Positions 33,406-45,800 of a DNA stretch of 64,000 nucleotides are shown here, in pieces. The stretch covers positions 7,833,156 through 7,897,155 of the forward strand of contig NC_133782.1 of NCBI RefSeq assembly GCF_003597395.2, written 5' to 3'. The position numbers were made by a program, and so were the translations under genes. The notes under the pieces were generated by a model. The model was not told the origin of the DNA, searched no databases, and saw only the letters and a program-made list of their open reading frames with translations. Source of the DNA: Chelonoidis abingdonii (lineage: Eukaryota; Chordata; Testudines; Testudinidae). The number at the start of each line of letters is the position of its first letter. The first letter of the stretch is position 1.

Positions 33406-33686
33406 GAAGCCAATGTGGTCTGCATTTTGGGTTCAACCTCTCATGTTTAGTTTCTATAACAACTCCCTTTTTCTATAAAGAACACCTCTTGTCTATGTGC
33501 TTTAAAATCAACTTTATGGAAATTCTAACGGTATGCCGGGAGCAGGGTATGCCGGGAAGCCAATGTGGACCGCATTTTGGGTTCAACTTCTCATGTTTAG
33601 TTTCTATAACTCCCTTTGTCTATAAAGGACACCTCTTGTCTATGTGCTTTAAAATCAACTTTATGGAAACTCTAACGGTATGCCGG
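33406..33686. repeat. Tandem duplication, 150-bp unit, two copies
   Basis: Copy 1 (33406-33555) and copy 2 (33556-33686) begin GAAGCCAATGTGG and share about 90-95% of bases. Copy 2 has lost three bases and ends earlier. The period (150) and the deletion (3) are multiples of three, so a plus-strand frame of 112 codons (33363-33701) runs through both. It encodes two similar stretches built around HFGFN(L/F)SCLVSIT. There is no start context, domain or splice evidence, and I regard the frame as fortuitous. Confidence 0.85.
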
Positions 33687-34480
33687 CATTTATGGTTATA
33701 GGTAGTTTTATTGCACAGTCAGTAAAAATCCCAGCTGATTATGTCATTGCTGAGTCAATCAAGTGCCAAATAATATTTTTTATTTCATCTCAGCAATAAT
33801 CATTTTCTATCTGAACAGTAGACCTAGTTATTGTTTCTTCCCTTATGTTTTCATTAATTAGAAGGAAGTGGAGAGGTAACAAATTACTCCCTGGATGCTG
33901 AAGTGTTCATTTTTCACTGTCAGGTTATAAGTGGCAATGGGCAAAGACAATATATCCTGTTAGACATGAGAGTACTTATTGTCAGCATGGTTCATAAAAA
34001 TAGAAAGTGAGGTAGCTTTTCTGAATAGAGTTGAAGCTATCTATGGATAGAGTTTAATTTGACTAATTATAACTAAAGGCTTTGGCAAACAGTATCATGT
34101 ATCTGGGAGAACACTGAATAGTGCTTTTTTCTTACAAAGCTCATGTGAATGTTAATGTATGTAAGTGTAAAATCGACTTCTATTAAATCTTCTAAATTAC
34201 CATGCACTTCTTCACCCACAGTTCTTCATAACTGTGCTGAAGAGTTACTGGTAAAAGTATTAAAACTCTTTGAAACAGTCATGTATCTTCTGGTTTACAG
34301 GAAATGCTTCAAGTGAAGAAAAAATAATTTCTTCAGAGTAACTTTTCCTCAGAGCAAAGCCGTGAAGAGAATGATTTCTCTCTATGCATCATGTCTGGCC
34401 AGGTTCTACTTGGACTAACAGTTCCTTAAATGAGCCACACTTAAGGTTTGAGAGCCGTGGTCGAGAAGCTGTCTGTCACC
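33687..34480. other. No feature recognised
   Basis: AT-rich, non-coding. Confidence 0.35.
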
Positions 34481-34484
34481 GTTT

Positions 34485-35135
34485 CAGGGTAACTGCACCT
34501 GTATTTCCCCCTCCAGGATCCCTGAAAGGCATCCATTTAAAAGTTTCTGGCTCCCAACCATCCCCTCTCTGGGGTGAAGACCTGCATCTCCCTCCCTTCT
34601 GGCTGGGGTTTTTAAGGCTGCACAGTTATCTCCAGCAAGCCAATCTATCTAAAAGGTCAGTGCCTGCACTTTGCTTTATCTACGAGGGTTATGGCCAGTG
34701 TATTGCCTGCAGTTACAACGTACCACAAAGCTCCTTCTAAGCAAGCACATTTATTCTTAAGGTAAAGGCATTACAGAGAGCATCTAGGTACAGAGCATCT
34801 AAAAACAGCAGAAAAATCCCTACATGCACACCTAAAAGCATCCCTACTGTCCTCAGCTCCAATATAGGGCTCTGGTAGGTATCAGTCCTTCAAACACTGC
34901 AACTGGGTTTTCCCTGCAATTGCAAGGTCATAGCAGTCTTTAGATCAGGAACCACAATGAAGGTTGGGCAGATCAGCCATTTCTTTATATAGCTCAGGTC
35001 TTGGATCTCCAGTCTCTGAGAACAGGTATTTGCTAGTCGATGGCCCTGGTCTCAACATATAGCTTCAAAAGGCTGGGTTTTTTTTTCCATAACCGGAGTT
35101 GTGGCATTACCCTCACCCCAGGGATTCCCCAGGAA
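34485..35135 (-). mobile_element. LTR-type retroelement, minus orientation (probable)
   Basis: On the minus strand AATAAA lies at 34755-34750, inside a non-coding, moderately GC-rich block. I recall text such as 'TTTCAGGGTAACTGCACC' (34483-34500) as LTR sequence in turtle genomes. A 118-codon plus-strand frame at 34384-34740 overlaps it without any domain. No internal coding region is visible, so it may be a solo LTR. Endogenous retroviral origin is possible but unproven. Confidence 0.45.
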
Positions 35136-35163
35136 ATCCATTTAACATGAATTGGCCCAACCT

Positions 35164-35352
35164 GGGAGGGAGGCATAGCTCAGTGGTTTGAGCATTGACC
35201 TGCTAAATCCAGGGTTGTGCATTTAATCCTTGGGAGGGCCACTTAGAGATCTGAGAAAAATCAGTACTTGGTCCTGCTAGTGAAGGCAGGGGGCTGGACT
35301 CAATGACCTTTCAGGATTTCTTCCAGTTCTATGAGATAGGTATATCTCCATA
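35164..35352 (+). mobile_element. tRNA-derived SINE with CR1-like tail (Cry I / tortoise Pol III type)
   Basis: The head is tRNA-like: an A box TAGCTCAGTGG at 35176-35186 and a degenerate B box around 35213-35229 (GGTTGTGCATTTAATCC). The body ends in the CR1-type 3' segment 'GGACTCAATGACCTTTCAGG' and a terminal 'GGTATATCTCCA'. SINEs of this build, mobilised by a CR1-clade LINE, are established in cryptodiran turtles. Copy 2 at 42654-42851 aligns along the full length. Confidence 0.85.
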
Positions 35353-37029
35353 TATTTATTTTAAAAGTCCACACTTGTCTCATACATTTCAATATAGTCA
35401 TTTGAATTCTTTACGCTTTCCAGGTGTCACCTCTGTCACACCATCTTTTACTGGGATATTTACCAACAGACAAATTCTGAGATCCTTGCTGTGCAATAAG
35501 TTTGTCTACAACTTGTCTTGTGTCTACAAGTTTCTGGGATCTCAAGCAGCTTCCTGTGGGCTTTCCAAAGGCCGCATGTGAGTGACACAGAGGTGCTCAA
35601 TTATCAGGATTAGACTCTAGGATTACTAGTGGGGAGCATAGCAGTCCAGGAAAACTGAGGATCCAAATCAAAGCAATCACTTAGTCAGGAAGAGTGTGAT
35701 CCAGCATAGACTGAAGTTAATGGGAGTCTTTCCATTAACTTCATTGGGCATTGGATCAGGTCCTAAAATGAACAGAGCAATGAACTCTAATTATTAGCTA
35801 GTTTCTCAGGACTGTTCAAGTACAGCCTAACTCTTGACTGCCCTTTAACATACTGATCAGTAACAGAGCATGCCCCTGCTCTAACCCAGCGTCTAAGACC
35901 TGTCCCTGAAAGAGAGGCAGTGCTTCCTGGAGGTCATTCTACAAGTTGCAATTCTCAAGAGTCTTGCTGCACAGAATCACATGCTAACAAACTTGCTGCA
36001 GAATATGGAAACATGCAAGAAAACCTTTCAAGATTGTTTATAGTCTGCAGATGATGATAATTGCAGTTCTGTTGCTTCCCGCACAAGGGAATCATGTGGC
36101 TTAATTGAATAAAGTGCTTTGAGATCCCCCATCTCACCTGGCAGGTGGAGGATGAGAGAAAGAATGAACTACATATGACAGATGTTAGTTACATTGCTTA
36201 ATGCCCATCTGATGGACACTATAGTGATTAGGGTGATATAAGAACGTATATTGAATAGAATAGAAGGGTGTTATTTAAAATGATTATTTATTATGCTGTT
36301 TCATTACTCAGAACAGTCTTATAAACATGGCTCCCAGTTTGCCATTGATAAGACATTCTAAAATTCTATTTCAAGGCCTGCGAGTCTGCAGATACTAACA
36401 GAGAGACAGGAGAGCAAAAGTGTTACTTCATCTGGCATCATTTCATTAAAATATTCATTGGTGGATCTTGAGTTTGTATGTTTCCTAATTAGTGGATAGT
36501 TCTTGCCTCTGAGAATCTTACACATGTTGCTAGATTGATGTGTAGGAATCCTCCTTCCTCAAACGCTCTGTGTGAGAAAGACAGTTACAAGATCAGACCC
36601 TCAACTTGGTATCAATCCATTGATATCAGTGGGGCTACACAGAATTACACCTGTCCATATACACTAGGCTAATATTTTTAGGGTAAGACTGTGCGTCTTT
36701 CATGTCTTGGCTGATTGCTATGAGTGTTTACAGAGACACAAACTCTGCAGCGTTGCTGCTGCTTAAATACTGCATGTTGTGTCTCCCAGAGATATGTCTG
36801 AATCACGGTCTATAAAGGATTCATGTATGTTTTTAAATAAGCACAAAACAATGTACATGAAATGGAAACTTACTTTAATTGAAAGGGGATTTTATCTTCC
36901 ATTCTGCTAAGAGTTAAAGGTCAGCAATGATACTATGCTATGAAAGAGAAACGGTCATGAATTTGGACGTAAAAGAGACAGTCAGTAAACTGCAGCAGTT
37001 TTACATAAGAGCCAAATTCCAATGTAAGT
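35353..37029. other. Mostly no feature; palindrome-family copies
   Basis: Bases 35700-35765 hold a copy of the dispersed palindrome family with an 11-bp perfect stem (GAAGTTAATGG at 35713-35723 against 35732-35742). Another partial copy is at 36615-36655 ('TATCAGTGGGGCTACAC...TTACACCTG'). No gene. Confidence 0.5.
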
Positions 37030-37075
37030 AGAATCATAGAAATGTAGGGCTGGAAGGAACCTCAAGAGGTCTTTA
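37030..37075 (-). repeat. CR1 LINE 3' tail (minus strand)
   Basis: AGAATCATAGAAATGTAGGG then CTGGAAGGAACCTCAAGAGG, the reverse complement of the CR1 3' end. It is immediately followed by a palindrome-family copy at 37088-37155. Confidence 0.75.
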
Positions 37076-37087
37076 CACTATATCTAA

Positions 37088-37155
37088 GGGAGTGATCCAA
37101 TGGTCATTGACATCAATGGAGACACTCCCATTGACTTGAATGGGCTTTAGATCCC
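37088..37155. repeat. Dispersed palindrome family copy
   Basis: 'GTCATTGACATCAATGGAG' is followed by 'CTCCCATTGACTTGAATGGG', giving an imperfect inverted repeat around GACACTC. Same family as 35700-35765, 50575-50645 and 57968-58038. Confidence 0.6.
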
Positions 37156-40100
37156 CATGCTGCTCCGCTAGATACGGCCTTTTAGATTATTGTGCTGTGT
37201 TGCTGTCTCCTGTTAAAGAGAAACTGCTTGTCCAGTTTTCAGGAAATCCCTGCTATTATATTATTCTAAGATACCTATTCATTCCCAGTACTATGCTAGA
37301 ATTGGTCAGCGGGCCCTATTGTTGTCAATGTGATCCTGAGACACAAAATGAAGGCGGGAGGAAGAAAAAAGGAATGAAAGGAGGACAATCAGCGCTGTAG
37401 AATCACTGCCTTTCCCAGTGTCTTCTTTGTGCATCTCTTTCGTAGTGCCTGTGAAGTTCTCTTTGAGTTGCCTTTGTGCGTAGTGTGATGCAGATGTCAA
37501 AGAGCACATTAGGTAAGTCAGGGCTTATGTTCCCTAAGGAAAATCCTATATATGAAATAAACATTCAGGATTGAGGAAACGGTGAGGTTATCATCATTTT
37601 CTTCACTAGGGACAACTTTCTTCAGATCCCTGTCAGTTTACACACAGAAGCACTTGGTAGGAGCAAATCATTGAGAGAAGATATTTTACAGTGACAAATC
37701 TGAAGTCTTTTGAGGTTGAAGGGTTTTTTTTGTTTGTTTCTAGAGGGAGTCTGTATGTTTCCTGGAAGTTAACCCGTGTGAAAGGTGACGACTTCTTCTG
37801 TTCAGGTGTTCAGCTCTGCAGCTAGACTGAGCCCAAACCCATCTGCAGTAATTAAAGGGGATCATTTCCAAAACTGAAATTCCCCTTTTTGGGGGGTCAT
37901 TTTTTAAATTGACTCCTATAATAAATGGAATGGCCCCATTTAAATAAAAATTTATCTCCCTGGTAAAAACAAGCAGATGCCATTAAGAAAACAACAAGCC
38001 TGTTTTTAGCTCAAAACTTTAATACTAAATTGCATTAACTAATAACATAAAAACACCAACCATCTGGCTTTTTGGTGGGAGGATTCTAATTCCATTAGGA
38101 CTTTAATAAATGTACTTCACTGTAGAAACATTTTACATTGATAGCCTGGGCACAAATGAGTGGTGCTTACAAGATTAGTATCTACAGCAGCACTGAGATC
38201 TCTTACCGTGTTTCCTTGGAGTTGCTCTCTACACTGAAATGAAGGAGACATCACTGAAGGACAGTGATGACGCAGAAACTTATGGGGCTGGTTATTGCGT
38301 CTTGTTCTGTAACACCGTCTTGCTTCCCATGAGCTGGCCCACAGCTCTTTCATTACCCACAAAGGCAACATGCCTGGACGACTGTTGCACTATTGGCAAA
38401 TCCATGCTCACTAGTGAGCCAGTAGCACAGACCACATTCTGGCTCTTTTTAACAAGAGCTGAGGGGAAGGTGGACATAGTGCAGAAGAGAAAAAAGTTGA
38501 TCTGAGACTTAGGAGAAAGCAGGCTTCTCTCTGGACCGACAAGGTCACCCTTTCCAGCACTGTAGCCTGGAATGCAGGATTCCAGTCTCTGCCCAGTGCA
38601 GTTCCATTGTCTCTTAGGCTTATTGCGCTCCATCCTGTTCCTAGCTTTGCTATTTCCCTACTCTCTGGGCATGTCCACTGTGTCCTCTTGTTCAGCTGAT
38701 GCTTTTTCTGCTCACATACTTATGGCCCGATTTTCAGAGGAGCTCAGCACTCGCAGTTCCCATTGGCATCGGTGAAAACCAGGGCCCGATGCATTTAGAA
38801 TGTTTAATAAATACATAAAGCATCGCATTTTAAGCTCTCTTACCTTAAATTGTCAGCTACTGCATTTGAAACACGAGCTAACCTATCTCACAGACCTCTA
38901 CAGGATCAGCCAGGCTACCTGTCAGCGGCAACAGTTCATTATCCTTTTAATAAAACATTGTCAAAAAGCCCTCCAATGTGCTATTCCAACCGCATTCGGC
39001 TTTCGCACTCCAAGGAAATCTTTCGTCTTCTATTCAGGTTCTGTTGGAAATGAACCTGTGGCATTGGAACAAATAGATTAGCAATACAGAGGCAGATAAA
39101 GAGCTTTCCTTCACTCTAGAACTTCATTTCAGGACATTAGTTATAGATTTCTCTACTGCACGCCTTTGTTGAGGACCTTCCCTTTCTTAAACTTTTTGCA
39201 GCTCGTGCTCTCCATGCCCCCCCAGTGACTTAATATGGAATTGCAGTTCTTCATTTGTTAGAAATGCATTAGTACCATACTTATTCTCAGGAGGATAAAA
39301 ATGTACCTGCCTTAGCAGAATCTGGTTGACATCGATCTTGCAGAGGCATTTTAACATTTTTAGATTGTTTGCTTTTCACACCGAATGAAAAACTAGCATA
39401 AAAATAATTCAATGTAATTGACTCCTGGTCAGCCCTCGTGCAAAGGGAATATGGGTGAATTTTCAGCATTGTTTATAATAGACTGTCAGAGTCCACTGAG
39501 AAGAATGATTTGTGGTGCTTACAAATCCCACTGTGCAACAATAATCTTTGTCACTGACCTTGGCCAGGTATTTGTAATATTTTCCACCTACCTTTATCTT
39601 CCTTTGTGTATTTCACTGACGTATAAAGACAGGCATTTAATAAAAAAATAAAAAGTCAAAAGAGACCCCAAACTATTATTTAGTAACCTTGGCATGAGCG
39701 AGGAAGGTCAAAAGGATCATTGAGCCGCAGTGCCCTAGCTCAGAGCATGCATAAGAATGTTTCTAGTTATAACCCAAGTTATGATCATTCAGATGCTTAA
39801 TGCCCGCAAAATATTGACGTTTCAACCATTCAATTCCACTTCAATAAGAGGCCAACTTTTTTGTATAGACTTTCTCTTCTTAAAAAACACCCAGATGCCA
39901 GGTCTCAGCTAGTGTAAATCAGTGCAGCTAGGGGCCAGCTCTGTAAATGAACATATAAGCTGCGAATGGCGTCCATGCTGACAGCCATGGAGGAAAAGCT
40001 GACCCCATTGAAGCCAATGGCAACACTTCCACCTCCTCATCTCCCTATAGCACAGGTAGCAGCAGGGTGACTCTAACTACACTGCCATACCAGTTTGCCT

Positions 40101-40526
40101 CAGTCTTGTTCTGAAGAGAACTTCTCTTGGTAATTCAGTCGTCATACACATTCTGGCCTGGGCCTCTCTGCTGAGGCTGCTGGCAAGGTTGCCAGTTAGA
40201 ACCAATTGTGATAATAAGGGATGGTTATGTAATTCATGATCATGATACCCTTCCCTGGGAAATGAACAGATATCACCAACTCATTCCATATAGGCCATCC
40301 TATTTATCTGTCTAGCCCATTAACCATCCAATCTACTTTTTATCTTTTTTCTTTTAGAAAAAGGACAGAACAAACAATTTGTTATTGATTGGCTAGTTCC
40401 ATGCAAACTACACATTGATTGGATGAAAGTGAAACCTGAAATATACTCAGTCAATAGCAAACAGGATTTTGAACTGTTTAAGGAACTAATTACTATTGTT
40501 ATCAACTTCACAGGGATCACTGACAA
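37156..40526. other. Non-coding; no certain family
   Basis: Overlapping frames of 60-113 codons occur (for example 38292-38633 minus), none with a domain. Palindrome-family fragments appear near 39905-40010 (GTGTAAATCAGTGCAG and CATTGAAGCCAATGG). Confidence 0.4.
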
Positions 40527-41099
40527 GACAAGGGATATTTTCTGATTCTGTAACAGGAACTAGGTCAAATGTTGTTTTATCTCATGCTTAAGTATCAAGA
40601 ATATGTAAAGTCAAGACCTGATAGGATCACACCATGTGATCTACACCAGTGGTTCTCAAACTAGGGCCGCCGCTTGTTCAGTGAAAGCCCCTGGTGGGCC
40701 AGGCCAGTTTGTTTACCTGTCACATCCGCAGGTTCAGCCGATCGCGGCTCCCACTGGCTGCGGTTCACTGCTCCAAGCCAATGGAGGCTGCGGGAAGCAG
40801 CGTGGGCCAAGGGATGTGCTGGCCGCCACTTCCTGCAGCTCCCATTGGCCTGGGGTGGCAAACTGCGGCCAGTGGGAGCTGTGATGAGCTGAATGTGCGG
40901 ATGCAGCAGGTAAACAAACTGGCCTGGCCCGCCAGGGGCTTTCCCTGAACAAGAGGCGGCCCTAGTTTGAGAACCACTGGTGTAGACCACATGGTGTGAT
41001 CCTATCAGGTCTTGACTTTACATATTCTTGATACTTAAGCATGGGATAAAACAACATTTGACCTAGTTCCTGTTACAGAATCAGAAAATATCTCTTGTC
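40527..41099. repeat. Large fold-back palindrome (two 120-bp flank arms plus element arms)
   Basis: 40527-40646 is the reverse complement of 40980-41099 with about three mismatches in 120 bp. These arms are host flank, not transposon. Between them sits the hAT MITE, whose own outer 60-70 bp extend the palindrome. A truncated third element end follows at 41101-41210. The arrangement is flank / left end / centre / right end / inverted flank / right end. Confidence 0.9.
40647..40979. mobile_element. hAT-type MITE with CAGTGGTTCTCAAACT termini
   Basis: 333 bp, starting CAGTGGTTCTCAAACTAGGG and ending CCCTAGTTTGAGAACCACTG, the classic Charlie/hAT-type terminal repeat. The interior is an imperfect, GC-rich palindrome. 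The immediate flanks (ATCTACAC left, GTGTAGAC right) are inverted, not direct, because of the fold-back. The better target duplication partner for the left flank is GTCTACAG at 41211-41218 (6 of 8 bases). The open frames of 70-109 codons on both strands are mirror images of the palindrome, not genes. Confidence 0.88.
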
Positions 41100-41100
41100 C

Positions 41101-41210
41101 CAGTAGGAGCTGTGATCAGCCGAATCTGTGGACGCAGCAGGTAAACAAACTGGCCCAGCCCACCAGGGGCTTTCCCTGAGCAAGCAGCGGCCCCAGTTTG
41201 AGAACCACTG
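41101..41210. mobile_element. Right end of a hAT MITE, 5'-truncated
   Basis: About 110 bp that align with the right half of 40647-40979 and end CAGTTTGAGAACCACTG. They abut the end of the inverted flank arm and precede GTCTACAG. This is best read as the original right end of the element, separated from its left end by the fold-back insertion. Confidence 0.8.
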
Positions 41211-41218
41211 GTCTACAG

Positions 41219-42653
41219 AAAACTCATTCAGTACAGAATGATATCACCGTCCTTGGCGTATTCTGGAGAGGAACTCTAGAAATCCAGCACCAGGCCTATT
41301 GCATTGGTGAGATGATTTCATGATCTACTATTAGGCTCTTACAAAGGTTAATTAATTTGAAGACATTCTGAGACATAAGACAGATTCTGTGTCCTTGTGT
41401 AGAGTTGAGCAAGGAACCCACTCTAATACATTGGAATGGTTTTGGTGTTCCAAGATTCCCTGTATGGTTAGCAAATATAATCCCAGATTCTGAAAGGGTT
41501 AGGGCCAAATTTTCAAACAGGCTTCCCCAGCAGTGTATGCACATTTACGCACAAGGTGAGTGGTTGAGCAATTATTCACTGTGGAGATAAATATTAGCAT
41601 TTTCCATGAGCACTTTATGTGTTGTGGAGCAGAGTATGGAGTGTGTAAACCAGGAAAAGTGATAGTCTTGGCTACACCCACTTGCCTGCTACAGCCCTCA
41701 CCACACCCATCTAAGAGGAACAATCACTTCATCATTCCATTAGTCACAAGCTGGTGGGTCTTACACTTACCAATAAAAAGAAAATGAAGCAACCACTGCC
41801 TCCCCCTTTTCCAGTGCACTCTGCCCTCAGTAACAGAGTTTCCTGTACCTTCCCCACTAATCACCCAGCTGTACCTTCTGGCTTCACTTCCTTCCTGCTG
41901 CCTCACCACATCTGCTTTACTCCAGCCTGGACAAAGTGTGTGTGGCTTGGAAAAGGGGGCTATAGCGTTGTGGAAGAGGGATGCCCAGATGGAGGTTTGC
42001 TTCAGTCTGGGCTTGGCTGGAACATGGCAAAGAAATAGAACTTGGCAACAAACCCCATAGAGCTTCCCAGTTGTGGACCAGTCAGCACAGTGCCTTCAAG
42101 CCAAACCTGGGCATGGAGATATAGCTCCTCTTTAAACAACTGAGTCCCAAACAAAGGAAATGACCAAATTAAAAAGCTACCTTAAGATGGAGCTGACATA
42201 TTGGTGCTGGAATAATGCTTGCATGGCCATTCATCTCCTTGAGCTGTCTCTCTGTACAAGGAAGTGGTTTTCTCATATATAAAACAGTAATAAGCAAAAA
42301 GTTTTTGATTATTTTTCAAGGAGAATCAATATATGGTGTGGAATTTTTAAGACACCAATTTTTTTATGTCAGTTTTTTTCCAGGTCTATTTTCCTGCACA
42401 ATTTTCCAGCAACGCACTGGAACCAAATTCCTCCCTTGCTCAGAGTTTTGAATCATTTGGTTATAAAAAGATTCAAGAATTGTTGGTGTAATTAAAGAAT
42501 GTGGATTTTTTTAAGAAAAACAGTGTTTACTATGTCAACAGTGATTTAATATGTGTCATGCTTGGGTTATTTTTAATAATACATATTCAAAATTGGTCTT
42601 AACACCAGATGAACCTAATAATCAAATCATCATAGTGATGAGTGGAGTTTTTT
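41219..42653. other. No feature recognised
   Basis: Non-coding, with overlapping frames of 60-94 codons on both strands and no domain. Confidence 0.35.
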
Positions 42654-42851
42654 GGGAGGAGGGATAGCTCAGTGGTTTGAGCATTAGCCTGCTAAACCCA
42701 GGGTTGTGAGCTCAATCCTTGAGGGGGCCACTCTAGGGATCTGGAGCAAAAATCAGTACTTTGTCCTGCTAGTGAAGGCAGGGGGCTAGACTCAATGACC
42801 TTTCAAGGTCCCTTCCAGTTCTAAGAGATTGGTATATCTCCAATTTTTTTT
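42654..42851 (+). mobile_element. tRNA-derived SINE with CR1-like tail (Cry I type), copy 2
   Basis: A box TAGCTCAGTGG at 42665-42675, B-box-like GGTTGTGAGCTCAATCC, then the CR1-like 3' segment, ending GGTATATCTCCA and a T-rich tail. It is less eroded in the B box than copy 1 at 35164-35352. Confidence 0.87.
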
Positions 42852-45800
42852 TCTTAAAGAGGCAACCCCATACCCAAAATATTGGTGAGGGAAAATATAT
42901 TCCCACATAAAGTACATTTGGAACACAAAGTCAATTTGAACATAGCTACAATAGTGGAGGAAGCTTTTAAAAAGTTGGATTTCTTCCAGATTTTAATTTA
43001 TGTGATTATTAATATGAATTTATTCCAAATATATTAATCATTTTTAAAAATGTGATGGCACTGATTCAGGAATGAATCTCTAAACACGTGCTTTATTTTA
43101 AGTCTTATTGCAGTGCCTAATGTTAAATAGGGATTCTTTCTTGTATTGGAGACAAATTATCAAAATGCAGATTCAGATACAGTATAAATGCAGAATCATA
43201 TCTGTGCCAAATCCCGAGCTGGTATAAATCAACATAATCCCACTGAAGCCAAGGGAACTTTGGTGTTTTGTACCAACTAAGGTTCTGGCTCATAGGATCT
43301 TAGATATTAGAGCTGGAAAAGTGACCACCCAGCTGAGCTCTCTGCCAGTGCAGGATTATTCCTAAAGTACAATTTCTCCTGGGATTTTCAGTTTCAATCC
43401 CTAAAACCCAAAATATCAGCATTAAAGCCAAATATTTGAGAACTGGTGTTTACAAATAGAAAATACTGAAAACCAACCAAATTCACAGTTTTGCAATGTT
43501 CATATTTTGGGGAAAAGAATATACTGAGAATATAAGCTCTTTGGGGCCACCAGCCATCTTTTCATTCAGAGTGTGTGTGTGTTTACAGTGACTATTGCAG
43601 TGGGGCTTTGATCCGGGATTGGGGCCCTCTAGCGGCTATCACAATACAAGTAATAATAGCTGAAATACCTAATGTTGCTTCTTCCCAGACAGAGCTAATA
43701 ATTAGTCTCCTTCTGGCGTAAATTTCAAATCTTGCTGCTGTAATGTTCCATTTCGGACACATCCTGCCATGACCTCAGGAGGGTTTTCCCACAGCGTGAG
43801 TGGGAAACCCTGGGTGTTCTGACTCACGCCTTCCCTGGTGTTCCTCCATTAGAGGGGTTGCATTTTCCCCAACTCACAGAGCAGGCAGGCAATTTGGGCC
43901 TGACATCTGTCAACTTCCTGAAAGCAGTGCAAGACAGCCCTTCTGCATGGATGCTTTGAGTGTCCTCAGTGCCTCCTAATTTGTTAATATCACAGCTTCT
44001 ACAAGAGTCATGCTCCCATCTGTCTCTGCCTTCAAACACCATTCCCAGGAGTTGGTATAGAGGCCCTCACTAGATGCAAGGGAAACCAGAGGCTGCGGAT
44101 ATTGGTACTGTCAACATTAACTCAGACCTGAAATCCCCACGGAAGAAGGAAGAGATTTTGCAATGGGTCACCGAGACAGCCGAGTGAGAAAACCCACACT
44201 GTCCAAGATGATCATTGGTCAATTTACATCACGGTGTATTTTCAGCAGGGAGCCATAAGCTGTGTAGTTGCATGGCAATTTCACAAGGACAGAATTAATC
44301 TTGCCACAGAATTTAGGGTTTGCTGCCATAGACTTGGGTTCCATTGTGCCAGAGACCAAAGGGCCTTTCATATAGTGCTCTATATTTTTGGTCACCGCTC
44401 CATTACAACCATGTAAATCCAAGCTATTCCACTGGTTTTAGGGGATTCACTCCGGAGATGCCCTGATACAACAGAGATAAATGTGGCCCCTAGTGGCCAG
44501 CTTAATAATATGAAATGAAATATTATTGGCCTTTCCCTGCTAGGGTTGGACTTTGTGTTACCATCAGTCAATAAAGCCAATAATTTGTTTAACCGATTTC
44601 CGGGAAAGTCAGTAAGGAGTCTAGTTCTTCAGTCTCTAGACTGAGAGCTAAGGAAAAGCTATAATAAAGCCATTCAGAAAATGACAGGTTACAGGGTTGT
44701 GTGATTTGGAAACTGATTTCTCTTGAGTTGACTTATTGTTCTTTGCTAGTGGTGGAGATGTCGATGTGAATCCTCTGCTGTATTTTACATCAGGACCCAA
44801 CTGAGCTTTCCTGACTAGGCACTCATGCGTGAAACTGGGAGACTGACTAATACCAGCGATTCCATGAGCCATGTGGCCTTGAATGTTAATACCAATTTGC
44901 TTAATACATTGCAAAATAAACATCCTTTGGGTTTTCTACCAAACATACAACACAAAAGGGGAGGTAACCAGAGGGAGAGTGACCCTGAATCACATGACTG
45001 AATCATTACAAAATGAATGTTTTTTTCCAGAGGCTAGGGAGGAAAGAATGACACCAAAAATGTGCTAGTTTGTCTTTTGTGCATGTTCTCGGATGGAACT
45101 CTCTTGTGGTGCAGCATTCTTTGCTTCTACTAGAGAGATGTGAAATCAAACATAAACACGATTTCTTTTTATTCTTAATCCTCTAACCTGTCCCAGAGCA
45201 CTTGGAGCCTTTACTGATATGGCTGTGTTGAACTTTTACTGCAAGCCATAGAATCATAGAGTTTAAGGTCCCTGACTGTCTGGTTGTGCCAGTGTTCTAA
45301 AGAAGTTATTGGCTTGACAGAACATCTCAGCAGTCCACTGTCCAACAGTTTCACAATGCTGGTTGAGGCTGAAGCTCCAGCCTTACTACTGGACCTTGGT
45401 ATGTTCTTGTTGAGAACTGCAGCACCTCCAGGTACATGCAATGTAGTGACAGGAGGACAGGATTTTAGCCATTGTGCATTGCAGTTTCAGCCAGGACCTT
45501 TACTGTTGTTTCATTGTTGTGTGTGTGTGTAGAGATGACAATGAGGACAGTAAGCGCCCAGGCCTTATCCTCTGTGCATAAAACCTGAGTAAATGTATTT
45601 TGTGCAGAGTGGCTCCATAACAGCAGGGGAATAGAACTCCCTCCTCCACCCCTAACAACCACCATGGTCACAGAACCACAGGAGAGCTGCTTAGCCTACA
45701 GCCCAGTGCTACCAGCTTTGGACTGTTACAACCTCTCTAGCTGCTGTGATCCTCTTTCCCTTTTGTGTGTGAGTGCGGATTAGTGCATCCATGTGCCTGC

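Noticed and set aside
35164..35240. Possible functional tRNA gene
   Set aside because: A and B boxes are present, but the stems are not preserved and the sequence continues into a CR1-type SINE tail.
40636..40992. Open frames of 70-109 codons on both strands with similar starts
   Set aside because: The matching N-termini (MIYTSGSQTRAA and MVYTSGSQTRAA) come from the two arms of the MITE palindrome, not from paired genes.
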